Notes under the pieces: model-generated
Database searches by the model: none
Told to the model about the DNA's origin: nothing
Seen by the model: only the letters and a program-made list of their open reading frames with translations
Part shown: positions 1 to 8,515 of the stretch, one piece after another
Numbering within the stretch: position 1 is the first letter of the stretch
Layout of the letters: each line of letters starts with the position of its first letter
NCBI RefSeq assembly: GCF_011683955.1
Contig: NZ_JAAQPI010000008.1
Coordinates: 1-64,000 of the forward strand
Source of the DNA: Pseudomaricurvus alkylphenolicus
Lineage (GTDB): Bacteria; Pseudomonadota; Gammaproteobacteria; Pseudomonadales; Cellvibrionaceae
Direction of reading: 5' to 3'
DNA: 64,000 bases
Program-made: the position numbers and the translations under genes

Positions 1-118
1 TCCCTGGGACTTTGAGTCCCCTGAAGGGCCGTTGAAGACTACGACGTTGATAGGCTGGGTGTGGAAGCGTTGTGAGGCGTTGAGCTAACCAGTACTAATT
101 GCCCGTGAGGCTTGACCA
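1..118 (+). rRNA. rrl: 23S ribosomal RNA, 3' end (partial)
   Basis: This is the last ~118 nt of large-subunit rRNA. The strongly conserved 3' tail is recognisable: GGCTGGGTGTGGAAGCG, GAGCTAACC, AGTACTAATTGCCCGTGAGG, then CTTGACC. The gene enters from the left edge, so the rRNA operon is transcribed left to right and its 16S gene and most of the 23S lie outside the window. The 3' boundary is set by analogy with the E. coli 23S end and is good to a few bases. Confidence 0.95.
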
Positions 119-265
119 TATAACTGATGCAACTGGATGTTGCGGATGGGTAAGCAATCGATAGAATACATACGATCATCAAATAACTTTACTTACCACC
201 ACCCTATTTAAGTCAATCAAGGCGCTCTTCAGATAAGAGGTAAGACCTTCGAACTTAAGCCAGTT

Positions 266-385
266 TGGCTGACGACCATAGAGCTTTTGAACCACCTGAT
301 CCCATCCCGAACTCAGAAGTGAAAAGAAGCATCGCCGATGGTAGTGTGGGGTTTCCCCATGTGAGAGTAGGTCATCGTCAGCCTC
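266..385 (+). rRNA. rrf: 5S ribosomal RNA
   Basis: A ~120-nt 5S rRNA follows the 23S after a ~147-nt spacer in which no tRNA is visible. The 5' arm (TGGCTGACGACCATAGAGC) pairs with the 3' arm (GGTCATCGTCAGCC) to close helix I. The internal landmark ACCTGATCCCATCCCGAACT is the standard 5S loop and helix sequence. A T-tailed hairpin follows at once, so this 5S ends the operon. Confidence 0.95.
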
Positions 386-391
386 CAAACA

Positions 392-428
392 AAATCCCTC
401 GGCACGAAGTGTCGGGGGATTTTTTTTT
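392..428 (+). terminator. rRNA operon intrinsic terminator
   Basis: The hairpin AATCCCTCGGCAC / GTGTCGGGGGATT has a short GAA loop and is followed by a run of eight or more T. It begins ~7 nt after the 5S 3' end, so it is a classic Rho-independent terminator for the rRNA operon. Confidence 0.9.
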
Positions 429-789
429 GGATACTAGGATCTAGTCTCTACTACAAAAGGGCCCATGTGACCTCCCCTGTATCGCAGGTACGGGGAGGGG
501 GCGCCGAAGGGCGTCGCGAATCGATTGGAAGCGAAGCTTTCAACCCACTGTAGGTCATCGCCCGTGGTGTTCAAAAGTATACTATCCCGATCGTGGCGCA
601 CAGCCATGGGGGAGGCCCCTCCAGGACATGCACAAGTACATGGCCCAGGCCACCCTCTCTTCGAGCTGCGCTCGAATTCACCTTGTCCCTGTAGCTCTGC
701 TGCGGCATCCATGCCGCAGACGGTCCTGGATGGGCCTCCCACACGTCTGTCCTTCAGTCCACAATCGGGTGTTTAAACCAAAGACAAAC
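429..789. other. Gene-free structured flank of the rRNA operon
   Basis: About 360 bp lie between the rRNA terminator and the terminator of the opposing prpE gene. I see no convincing gene. The stretch has several inverted repeats: CCTCCCC-T-GTA / TAC-GGGGAGG (471-498), TCGAGC-tgc-GCTCGA (661-675) and the perfect CTGCGGCAT-cc-ATGCCGCAG (700-719). A 102-codon minus-strand frame (434-742) is open, but it has no ribosome binding site, crosses the hairpins and is Arg/Gly/Pro-rich, so I do not call it. Such flanks are often shared between rRNA copies; this may be a dispersed repeat. Confidence 0.5.
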
Positions 790-823
790 AAAAAGGGCGA
801 GGTATTTCTACCTCGCCCTTTTG
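790..823. terminator. Bidirectional terminator downstream of prpE
   Basis: A 14-bp perfect stem, AAAAGGGCGAGGTA / TACCTCGCCCTTTT, has a 4-nt TTTC loop. The T-tract on one strand and the A-tract on the other let it stop transcription both from the rRNA side and from prpE, whose stop codon lies 26 nt away. Confidence 0.9.
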
Positions 824-848
824 CATTCGTAGGTCCTACCGCCAAATG

Positions 849-2735
849 CTAAGCAAACGAAACTGCTTTTAGCACCCCTTCAAGTTCGGTGAGACTTGCA
901 GGATCATCAATAGTGGAAGGAATCACATACTCTTCACCATTGGCAATCTGGCGCAGTGCTTTGCGGAGGATTTTACCAGAACGGGTTTTGGGCAGACGTT
1001 TGACCACCATTGCTGTTCTAAAGCTCGCTACCGCACCGATTTGATCTCGTACACTCTGGATCAATTCATGGCTGAGGTTCACTTCCTCAATGTCGACGTT
1101 GTCTTTCAGTACAACCAGACCAATAGGCTGTTGTCCCTTCAGCTCACAGTTAGCCCCGATAACGGCACATTCTGCAACCGCAGGATGGGCTGCCAGAACC
1201 TCCTCCATTTCGCCAGTGGAAAGACGATGCCCGGCGACATTAATCACATCGTCGGTACGCCCCATGATAAAGACATAGCCGTCTTCATCCTTGTAGCCTC
1301 CGTCACCGGACACGTAGTAGCCATCGAAGGTGCTCAAGTAGCTCTCCTTGAATCGCTCGATATCGCCCCAGACGGTTGGCAGACAGGCGGGTGGTAGCGG
1401 CAGTTTGATGGCAACGTGACCCTGCTCGTTAGGGCCCAGCTCAGTGCCGTCGTCAGAAAGGATTTGCACATCGAAGCCCGGGCTGGGTAACGTAGCGGAT
1501 CCGGCTTTGCAGGGCTTGGGGTCCACACCCATCAGGTTACTGCAAATCCCCCAACCGGTTTCAGTTTGCCACCAGTGGTCAATAACGGGTCGGCCCAGAA
1601 GCTGTCTCACCCAATCGTAGGTGGGTGGGTCCAGGCGTTCACCCGCCATAAAGACAGTCTCAAGGGCGGAGAGGTCATAGTTACTGGCAGCAGTGCCCTC
1701 GGGATCTTCTTTCTTGATGGCACGGAATGCTGTCGGAGCGGCAAATAGTGCTTTTACTTTGTAATCCGCACAAACGCGCCAAAAGGCGCCGGCATCCGGA
1801 GTTTTAACTGGTTTGCCCTCATACAACACGGTGGACAGGCCACTGAGTAAAGGGGCGTAAACAATATAAGAGTGACCCACGACCCATCCGACGTCTGAAG
1901 CGGCCCAGAAAACTTCGCCTGGATTCATATCGTAGATCGCTTTCATTGAATAACGCATTGCCACTGCGTGACCGCCATTGTCCCGAACGACGCCTTTGGG
2001 TTTACCGGTGGTGCCAGACGTATAAAGGATATAAAGGGGGTCGGTAGCCTTTACGGCAATACAGTCAACCGCCTGGGCCTCTGAAGTGGCTTGCTCCCAG
2101 TCCAGATCTCTGTCTCCCTGCATGTCTGCCTGGGCTTGTTCGCGCTGGTAGACAATACAGCGTTCGGGTTTGTGGGCGGACAGTTCAATCGCCTTGTCCA
2201 GTAGCGGCTTGTATTCAATAACACGACTGATCTCAATGCCACAGGACGCGGACACAACCACCTTTGGTTCAGCATCCTCAATGCGCACGGCCAGTTCGTT
2301 GGCCGCAAAGCCTCCAAATACCACCGAGTGGACAGCGCCCAGGCGCGCGCAAGCCAGCATAGCGACAACAGCCTGCGGGATCATGGGCATGTAGATAAGG
2401 ACCCGATCGCCTTTCGTCACCCCCTGCTGCTGCAGGGCACCGGCAAATACGGCGACCGTATCGGTGAGCGTCTGATAGCTCCAGGATTCCTGCGTGCCGG
2501 TGACTGGAGAATCGTAGTAGATGGCCACCTGATCACCCCGACCGGCTTTCACGTGGGCATCCAGTGCCATATGGCAGGTATTCATCTCACCATCCACAAA
2601 CCAGCGGTCGATACCGTTTTCGTCCTTTTCCAGCACCTGGGTGGGGAATTGGAACCAGTCCAGTTGTTCGGCTTTGGTTAGCCAGAACTTTTCCGGTTGC
2701 TCGATGGAAGCCTGATATTCTTGTTCGTAAGTCAT
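849..2735 (-). CDS. prpE: Propionyl-CoA synthetase (propionate-CoA ligase)
   Basis: An AMP-forming acyl-CoA ligase that activates propionate (and acetate less well) to the CoA thioester in two steps through an acyl-adenylate. Its 628 aa equal the usual PrpE length. The P-loop-like adenylation motif YTSGTTGKPKGVVRDNGGHA (238-257) has the RDNGGHA extension typical of PrpE rather than Acs. The mobile C-terminal domain carries KTRSGKILRK with the catalytic Lys at 588, the residue controlled by lysine acetylation in relatives. AGGAGG sits before the ATG. No other prp (methylcitrate) genes are nearby, so it stands alone with its own terminator at 790-823. Substrate choice is inferred from family resemblance. 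Confidence 0.9.
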   Translation of the reverse strand: MTYEQEYQASIEQPEKFWLTKAEQLDWFQFPTQVLEKDENGIDRWFVDGEMNTCHMALDAHVKAGRGDQVAIYYDSPVTGTQESWSYQTLTDTVAVFAGALQQQGVTKGDRVLIYMPMIPQAVVAMLACARLGAVHSVVFGGFAANELAVRIEDAEPKVVVSASCGIEISRVIEYKPLLDKAIELSAHKPERCIVYQREQAQADMQGDRDLDWEQATSEAQAVDCIAVKATDPLYILYTSGTTGKPKGVVRDNGGHAVAMRYSMKAIYDMNPGEVFWAASDVGWVVGHSYIVYAPLLSGLSTVLYEGKPVKTPDAGAFWRVCADYKVKALFAAPTAFRAIKKEDPEGTAASNYDLSALETVFMAGERLDPPTYDWVRQLLGRPVIDHWWQTETGWGICSNLMGVDPKPCKAGSATLPSPGFDVQILSDDGTELGPNEQGHVAIKLPLPPACLPTVWGDIERFKESYLSTFDGYYVSGDGGYKDEDGYVFIMGRTDDVINVAGHRLSTGEMEEVLAAHPAVAECAVIGANCELKGQQPIGLVVLKDNVDIEEVNLSHELIQSVRDQIGAVASFRTAMVVKRLPKTRSGKILRKALRQIANGEEYVIPSTIDDPASLTELEGVLKAVSFA

Positions 2736-2859
2736 GCACGCCCTCCTGTTGCGCGATCTTGCAGACGCAGTGCGCTAGTTATTAAGTCTGTTTCTGAGAC
2801 TAGCACCAATCAGAGCGTAGATAACTTCGACATTAGTCGCAGGCCGTCGCTGGTGTGTT

Positions 2860-4446
2860 CTAACGCTTGATGTGGCGCAGCATAAAACTCGGGATGATGG
2901 CGGCCAGAACCGCTATGCCCGCTATCAGAAAGGTATCCTGAAAACCCAATGACAGCGCCTGGCGATAGAGCTCCCGGCTCAGAATCCAGGCTGCGAGGGG
3001 CTCTTGCAGGGCTTGCTCGACCCCGGAATCGTGCAGTGCCGGGGTCAGTTGAGTCAGCATGCTGGTGGTCTGGGGGTTGGCAGCGTGCTGGGTGCTGGTA
3101 ATGTAATCCATATGGTAGCTGGTGCTTCTGTCGAGATAGACCGAGGTCAAATTCACGCCCAGAGCACCGCCCATTTGCCGGATAAAGTTGCTGGTGGCGG
3201 AGGCTTGTGTGAGTTGATGTTGTGGCAGGGTGGAAAACGCCGCCACACTGAGAGCGGGCATTGCCATCGCCATCCCCACCCGGCTCAGCACCAGCCACCA
3301 GCAGATTAGTACAAATCCGGTAAATTGATCGGCCTGTACCATAACCCCGGTGCCGTACGCCATTAGCAACATGCCACTGATTAGCATCCAGTGCGGGGGC
3401 AGTCGGTCGCTCAGGCGTCCACTGATCGGGAAGGCAATAGTGAGTAACAGGCCCGCTGGCAGCATCGCCAGACCGGCTTTCGTGGCCGTCAGGCCCTGTA
3501 TGGATTGCAGGAACAGAGGCACAATGTACATGCCGCTGAAGAGCGCCCCCCCAAACAGCGCTGACACATAGGCGGCAAGCCGGAAGTTACGATCCTTAAA
3601 GAGGGACAAATCCATCAATGGAGAGGCACTGCGTTGCTGCTGGTAGACAAATCCGAGACCAGCGATGGTTGCGACGGTCAGGCAAAATACGACCAGATCG
3701 GAGTTCCAGCCATACTTCTGACCATTGCTGAGACCCACCAGGAAGTGAATAATGCAGACAGACAGCCACCCAATTCCCACCCAGTCCAGATTCTGCTTCG
3801 GACTGTCTGCATCGCGACCGGGTAGGTACAGTAGTGCCAAAGGCAGGCTCAGCAATGCCATGGGCAAGGGGATATAGAAGACTGAGCGCCAACCGAGGGC
3901 ATCTACCGCAAGTCCGCCAATGTAGGGTCCAATCGCTGGTCCCATGACCGCCAGAATACCGAAAATACCCATGCCCGTGCCCTGTTTGTCAGGTGGAAAA
4001 ATACGAGCCATCAGATACATTGCCAGGGGCAGGAAAAACCCGTAACAGAATCCCTGCAGTGCCCGCGCCAGTATCAACAATTCATTGGTGTTGCTCATAC
4101 CGGCGAGCAGGGAGGTAAGGATAAAAAAGAGGGTGGCACTGAAGAAGGTATTCTGAACACCAAAACGGGTGAGACACCAGGACGACATCAACATACTGAC
4201 GGTGGAGCTGGCGAGATAGCCTGTGGACAACCACTGGGCCTCGTTCTGTCCTATGCCAAAGGAGCCCATGATTTCCGGGATGGCCACGTTCACAATCGTA
4301 GACATCAGCAGAACAGAAAAAGTACCCAGCCCGATGGTGGCCACAGCCAGCCAGCGGTAACCCTCGCCGTAGCGTTCAAACAATGATTGTACCGAAGGCT
4401 GGGAGGTATCGGCGCTTTTTGGCGGGGTCTTAGCTGCGGGTGTCAA
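2860..4446 (-). CDS. DHA2-family MFS multidrug exporter, EmrB-like
   Basis: A proton-driven inner-membrane exporter of 528 aa with ~14 hydrophobic helices, the DHA2/EmrB layout. Motif C-like GPAIGPYIGG and the motif A region are readable. It pairs with the EmrA-like adaptor encoded just upstream, and the two would form a tripartite pump with an outer-membrane TolC (not in the window). Its TTG start (4446) lies 17 nt inside the end of emrA and is preceded by GAGGTG at a good distance, so translation is probably coupled. The substrate is unknown; the MarR neighbour suggests small phenolic or lipophilic toxins. Some relatives export fatty acids or siderophores. Confidence 0.85.
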   Translation of the reverse strand: MTPAAKTPPKSADTSQPSVQSLFERYGEGYRWLAVATIGLGTFSVLLMSTIVNVAIPEIMGSFGIGQNEAQWLSTGYLASSTVSMLMSSWCLTRFGVQNTFFSATLFFILTSLLAGMSNTNELLILARALQGFCYGFFLPLAMYLMARIFPPDKQGTGMGIFGILAVMGPAIGPYIGGLAVDALGWRSVFYIPLPMALLSLPLALLYLPGRDADSPKQNLDWVGIGWLSVCIIHFLVGLSNGQKYGWNSDLVVFCLTVATIAGLGFVYQQQRSASPLMDLSLFKDRNFRLAAYVSALFGGALFSGMYIVPLFLQSIQGLTATKAGLAMLPAGLLLTIAFPISGRLSDRLPPHWMLISGMLLMAYGTGVMVQADQFTGFVLICWWLVLSRVGMAMAMPALSVAAFSTLPQHQLTQASATSNFIRQMGGALGVNLTSVYLDRSTSYHMDYITSTQHAANPQTTSMLTQLTPALHDSGVEQALQEPLAAWILSRELYRQALSLGFQDTFLIAGIAVLAAIIPSFMLRHIKR

Positions 4447-5572
4447 TAATCACCTCAACCATCATGCCCGGTTTTAACAGATCCTGCTGCTGATCAATCG
4501 ACAGCTTGATTCTCAACCGCTGAGTGACTTTGGTGAAATTGCCACTGGGGTTGGGGTTGGGCAAAAGTGCAAATTCGCTGGTGGTGGCATGGTCAATGCT
4601 CGTGACCGATGCCTGAAACTCAAGATCGGGGTAAGCGTCCACACTGATCGATGCCTTCATGCCCGGACGCACGTGACGCAGCTCAGTTTCACGAATGTTG
4701 GCGTTGATCCATATATCCCTTGGGTTATGCAGCATCACCAGCCTGCGCCCCGGCGAGATAAACTCGCTGGCATGACCAAAGGTTTTGTCCACCACAGCAT
4801 CAATCGGGCTGCGCAGTTGCCGGTCGTTGACATCCAGCCCCAATTGTTGCCTTTTGACTTTCAGGCGCTCCAGATCCTGCTGCATGATGGCGATTTTCCT
4901 CTCCAGCAGTTCTACGGAGATCATCTGCGCCTTGACCTTGCGCAGCTCTGACGTTTGCTGTTGCAGTTCAGACTTGGCCTGTTCGTGATTTTCCAGGGCT
5001 TGGGTCAGCTTGAGCTGATCCTCTTCCCACTGCCGCTTCGATACCAATTGCTTTTGAAGTAGCTGGTTGGTGCGACTGAAATTGCTCTGAGCCAGCTGCA
5101 GGGAAGATTCGGCTTTGTTGGCATTGGATCTGGCGCTGGCCAATCGGGCTTGTTGAGAAATCAGTCGGCTGGCCTGCTCTTCGCTGACCATGTTGCGTTC
5201 GCTGCGGGCACGCTCAATCTCCGCCGCTTTGGTCAGCACTTGAATGTCGACTTCCTGTATTGCCAGCTTGGCGGCGCGGTCGTCTATCTGCACGAGCAGG
5301 TCGCCGGCTTTGACCTGGCTGCCGCTGCCGACGGCGAAGCGTTCAATCCAGCCCGAACGGTTACTGCTGATCACAATCACATTACTGGCGATGCGAGCAT
5401 CGTTGATCACCACCGTGTGGCTGCGGTGATAAACCCAGAGGCTGATTGAAAAGGTCGCCACCAACAGTAGGGTCCACTTCAGGTTGTCTCTGTGTAGACT
5501 CCGGCCATGCTCGGTATCCCGAAACAGAAAGGGAAAGAGGAAGTGGAGGAGCTTGTATGCAGTTTTAGCCAC
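4430..5572 (-). CDS. HlyD/EmrA-family membrane fusion protein
   Basis: The periplasmic adaptor of the efflux pump, 380 aa. Order: a short cytoplasmic tail, one membrane helix (about 32-48), a biotinyl-lipoyl half-motif near SGWIERFAVGSGSQVKAGD, a long coiled coil rich in Q/E/R/K (roughly 95-240), the second lipoyl half (DVNDRQLRSPIDAVV) and a beta-barrel domain. I chose the GTG at 5572 because AAAGGAG lies 7 nt ahead and it overlaps the marR stop. A longer reading frame exists upstream, but it lies wholly inside marR. Order marR-emrA-emrB, all overlapping. Confidence 0.85.
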   Translation of the reverse strand: MAKTAYKLLHFLFPFLFRDTEHGRSLHRDNLKWTLLLVATFSISLWVYHRSHTVVINDARIASNVIVISSNRSGWIERFAVGSGSQVKAGDLLVQIDDRAAKLAIQEVDIQVLTKAAEIERARSERNMVSEEQASRLISQQARLASARSNANKAESSLQLAQSNFSRTNQLLQKQLVSKRQWEEDQLKLTQALENHEQAKSELQQQTSELRKVKAQMISVELLERKIAIMQQDLERLKVKRQQLGLDVNDRQLRSPIDAVVDKTFGHASEFISPGRRLVMLHNPRDIWINANIRETELRHVRPGMKASISVDAYPDLEFQASVTSIDHATTSEFALLPNPNPSGNFTKVTQRLRIKLSIDQQQDLLKPGMMVEVIIDTRS

Positions 5573-6071
5573 GGGGCGGCTCCTTTGGCGTTGAATCGGG
5601 CTGATCACCCAGAGGGGCGCGCAAGTCCTTGAGGTTATTGCGGATCTGGGCAAGCAGGCGATACAGGTCAGCTTGTTCTTCCGAACTGATGCCCCTGAAG
5701 GATTCTTCAGTGAGAGCGAGAGCCGTATCGTTGATCATTGGTAGCAGAGGTTCTGTGGCCGGGGTCAGGAACACGCGTTTGACACGGCGGTCTGTTGGAT
5801 CCTGGCGCCTTTCCACCAGGCCGGCATCTTCCAGCTTGTCGATCAGGGTGCCTGTGGGGGCCTTTTCCATGAGCAGGCGATCGGCCAGTTCGGACTGCGT
5901 CAGGCCGTCCTTCATTTTCATGATCGCAATCATGCGCCACTGGGCACGGGTCAGGCAGATGCCCTCCGCCTTTAGCTGGCGATAGAAGCAGGTGCTGAAC
6001 ATTCTCTGGATGTCGGCCATCAGGCTGGCGAAATTCAATTCAACGGGTGGGGCACTCATCAGTCCAGCCAT
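5565..6071 (-). CDS. MarR-family transcriptional regulator
   Basis: A 168-aa winged-helix repressor of the MarR type. The recognition region TQSELADRLLMEKAPTGTLI is followed by the wing sequence RRQDPTDRRVKRVFLT, whose DxRxxR signature is diagnostic. It is the first gene of the marR-emrA-emrB operon and probably represses it until a ligand binds. The start may be 6071 or the second ATG at 6059; neither has a strong ribosome binding site. A short inverted repeat just upstream is a possible operator. Confidence 0.85.
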   Translation of the reverse strand: MAGLMSAPPVELNFASLMADIQRMFSTCFYRQLKAEGICLTRAQWRMIAIMKMKDGLTQSELADRLLMEKAPTGTLIDKLEDAGLVERRQDPTDRRVKRVFLTPATEPLLPMINDTALALTEESFRGISSEEQADLYRLLAQIRNNLKDLRAPLGDQPDSTPKEPPRG

Positions 6072-6089
6072 TTAATAATGTTAGTGAAG

Positions 6090-6103
6090 GTAATGTATGT
6101 TAC
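6090..6103. promoter_or_regulatory. Possible MarR operator
   Basis: The inverted repeat GTAA-TGTATG-TTAC lies 19-32 nt upstream of the marR start, where an autoregulatory operator would be expected. MarR proteins bind short palindromes of about this size. The half-sites are only 4 bp, so this is a suggestion from position and symmetry alone. Confidence 0.25.
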
Positions 6104-6235
6104 TACTTTTCGGGTGTTGTGGAATAGGCCGTTTAGACCAATTCGGCGTCAAAGACCAAACTAACGCTGACTGCACAGTCGCAGAGGCTGCTGCCAGGGA
6201 TTGAGGCGTCAATTAAAGGCGGCAGCAGCCTGGGT

Positions 6236-6265
6236 TTGGGAGATTCCTCCAAAAAAGGGTAAAAT
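6236..6265 (+). promoter_or_regulatory. Candidate sigma70 promoter for the YajR-like gene
   Basis: A TTGGGA -35-like element, an 18-nt spacer and TAAAAT as -10 lie ~35 nt upstream of the TTG start at 6300. This is the best sigma70 match in the 228-bp divergent gap between marR and this gene. Confidence 0.45.
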
Positions 6266-6299
6266 CGCCGTCCTTTTGCCGATCAATGAGTAATCCAGT

Positions 6300-7655
6300 T
6301 TGAACCCCAATGCTGCGACCTTTGAGCGCCGAGCCGTTCTTTCCCTGGCCAGTCTCTACGCCTTTCGAATGCTGGGCTTGTTTATGGTGCTTCCCGTGTT
6401 GGCGCTTTATGGCACCGAATATGAGGGCAGTACCCCTCTTCTGCTGGGGCTTGCTTTGGGGGCCTATGGTTTTACCCAGGCGATTCTGCAGATTCCCTTC
6501 GGTATGCTGTCGGATCGATGGGGCCGCAAACCGGTCATTGCGCTGGGATTGATTATCTTCGCGATAGGCTCTGCTGTGGCTGCTTATGCCGACACTATTT
6601 ACGAGCTGATCCTAGGACGCTGCCTGCAGGGCGGCGGGGCGATTGCCAGTGCGATTATGGCGCTGGTTGCAGATTTGACCAGCGAGGAGGGCAGGACCAA
6701 AGCCATGGCGACCATTGGCGCCTCTATTGGCTTGTCTTTCTCCGTGGCACTGGTGCTTGGCCCGGCGTTGGTGGCGATCGGCGGCATGTCTTTGATTTTT
6801 TCCAGCACGGTTCTGTTGGCCCTCCTGGGCCTGGTTGTACTGGTGAAAGTAATTCCCACTCCCAGCGTTAGCGGTGTCCGGCACCGGGAGGCCGGGGCCG
6901 TACCTGAATTGCTATTGCAGACCCTCTTCAATCGTGAGTTGATTCGGCTCAACCTTGGAGTCTTTGTGTTGCACGCGGTCTTGATGGCTGCGTTTCTGGT
7001 GATGCCTGGAATTCTGGAACAGCAGCTGGGCATTGAGGGCACTAACCACTGGATGGTGTACCTGCCCTTGCTGGTACTGGCGTTTGCCACAATGATTCCG
7101 TTTATTATCGTGGCGGAGAAAAAACGACGGATCAAACCGGTATTCCTCGGGGCAATCGCTCTGTTGGGGCTGGCAACGCTGGCGATGTGGCACTGGCATC
7201 AAGGCAGTCTGTTTTTGCTTATGCTGTTCCTGTATTTTGTCGCCTTTAACCTGCTGGAGGCCACATTGCCTTCGTTGATGAGTAAGGTGGCTCCAGCTGG
7301 CGGCAAGGGTACCGCCTCGGGTGTCTATGCCACCTGCCAGTTCCTGGGAGCATTCCTCGGAGGAGTTGGAGGCGGATGGCTGTTGCAGGATTATGGGGTT
7401 GGAGGTGTATTTGCGGGAGCTGTCGGCCTGATTCTGTGTTGGTTGCTGTTTGCGTTTTCCATGGCGACTCCGCGTTTTCTGACCGGGGTGCAGATACCTC
7501 TGGGAGGTCAGGACATTGAACAGGTCAGGGGCCGACTCGCCGCTCTCCCCGGGGTCGAGGAAGTGGTCCTGATCGCGGAAGAGAAAACCGCTTACCTTAA
7601 AGTGGATCCTAACCTGTTTAGCCGCGAAGGCGTTCAAGACCTGGAGTTGGAATAA
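6300..7655 (+). CDS. YajR-like MFS transporter with C-terminal YAM-type domain
   Basis: A 12-helix MFS protein of 451 aa. Motif A reads GMLSDRWGRKPVI (about 67-79). After the last helix (about 380) a soluble tail of ~60 residues (near VQIPLGGQDIEQVRGRLAAL onward) looks like the ferredoxin-like YAM domain that marks E. coli YajR. The exported substrate is not established for this family. The frame opens with TTG at 6300 without a strong ribosome binding site; no better start is seen downstream before the first helix. ssb follows 208 bp later. The family call is firm; the symbol is withheld because orthology to yajR was not tested. Confidence 0.8.
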   Translation: MNPNAATFERRAVLSLASLYAFRMLGLFMVLPVLALYGTEYEGSTPLLLGLALGAYGFTQAILQIPFGMLSDRWGRKPVIALGLIIFAIGSAVAAYADTIYELILGRCLQGGGAIASAIMALVADLTSEEGRTKAMATIGASIGLSFSVALVLGPALVAIGGMSLIFSSTVLLALLGLVVLVKVIPTPSVSGVRHREAGAVPELLLQTLFNRELIRLNLGVFVLHAVLMAAFLVMPGILEQQLGIEGTNHWMVYLPLLVLAFATMIPFIIVAEKKRRIKPVFLGAIALLGLATLAMWHWHQGSLFLLMLFLYFVAFNLLEATLPSLMSKVAPAGGKGTASGVYATCQFLGAFLGGVGGGWLLQDYGVGGVFAGAVGLILCWLLFAFSMATPRFLTGVQIPLGGQDIEQVRGRLAALPGVEEVVLIAEEKTAYLKVDPNLFSREGVQDLELE

Positions 7656-7863
7656 ACCCCAATTTTGGTACTTTTTTCGGCTGGTTGTTCGTCCGGCGCT
7701 GGTGTAAGCTCGGTCCCCTGGCTGGTTTAAAATCCAGGTCTTTTGGCCGTATTCAGGCGACAGGCTACGGTAATTTACGGCAAGTTACGAATAGAATTGA
7801 TCATATCAGCGGCTCTGCGCCCAAGAGGCAGAGTCAGCTGCAGACTATTAGGAGAAAAGGGTT

Positions 7864-8451
7864 ATGGCGCGAGGCGTGAACAAAGTCATCCTGGTTGGCA
7901 ATGTCGGTCAGGATCCGGAAATGAAGTATATGCCCAGCGGCAATGCCGTGACCAATCTGAGTGTCGCCACTTCGGAGAGCTGGAAAGACAAGCAGACCGG
8001 CCAACAGCAGGAGCGGACCGAGTGGCACCGGGTGGTGTTTTTCAATCGTCTGGGAGAAATTGCCGGGGAATATCTGCGCAAGGGCTCCAAGGTATATATC
8101 GAGGGGTCTCTGCGCACGCGTAAGTGGCAGGATCAAAGTGGTCAGGACCGCTACACCACTGAGATTGTCGCCAGTGAAATGCAGATGCTGGATAGCCGTG
8201 CCGACAGCGGTATGAATCAAGGCTATGGCCAACAGGCCAACCCGGGAATGGCGCCTCAGCAACCGGCGGCCATGCCCAATCAACCGATGGCTCCCCAGCA
8301 ACCCGCGCCGATGGCTCCTCAGGCAGCCTCGGCACAGCCAATGACACAGCAGCCTCCCGCTCATCAGCCCCAACAGCCTCCCCAGCAGCCTCAAAGCGCC
8401 CCTCAGCCCGCTCCGGGCTTTGACAGTTTTGATGACGACATCCCATTTTAA
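7864..8451 (+). CDS. ssb: Single-stranded DNA-binding protein
   Basis: Coats single-stranded DNA in replication, recombination and repair. The N-terminal OB fold (about 1-110) starts [19 protein letters not shown] and includes [12 protein letters not shown] and [19 protein letters not shown] linker very rich in Q, P, A and M (about 120-185) follows, then the acidic tip DSFDDDIPF, which docks partner enzymes such as exonuclease I, PriA and RecO. The 195-aa length is slightly above E. coli Ssb because of the linker. AGGAG precedes the ATG. A small hairpin, GGTCGG-ataca-CCGACC (8467-8483), lies just after the stop; it has no T-run. Confidence 0.97.
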   Translation: MARGVNKVILVGNVGQDPEMKYMPSGNAVTNLSVATSESWKDKQTGQQQERTEWHRVVFFNRLGEIAGEYLRKGSKVYIEGSLRTRKWQDQSGQDRYTTEIVASEMQMLDSRADSGMNQGYGQQANPGMAPQQPAAMPNQPMAPQQPAPMAPQAASAQPMTQQPPAHQPQQPPQQPQSAPQPAPGFDSFDDDIPF

Positions 8452-8515
8452 GGGGTTGGCGGAATTGGTCGGATACACCGACCGGATATACCAAACACGG
8501 AGCAGATAGTTTTTA

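Noticed and set aside
434-742. 102-codon minus-strand open frame beside the rRNA operon
   Set aside because: No ribosome binding site, biased composition (Arg/Gly/Pro), overlaps three hairpins and lies between two terminators.
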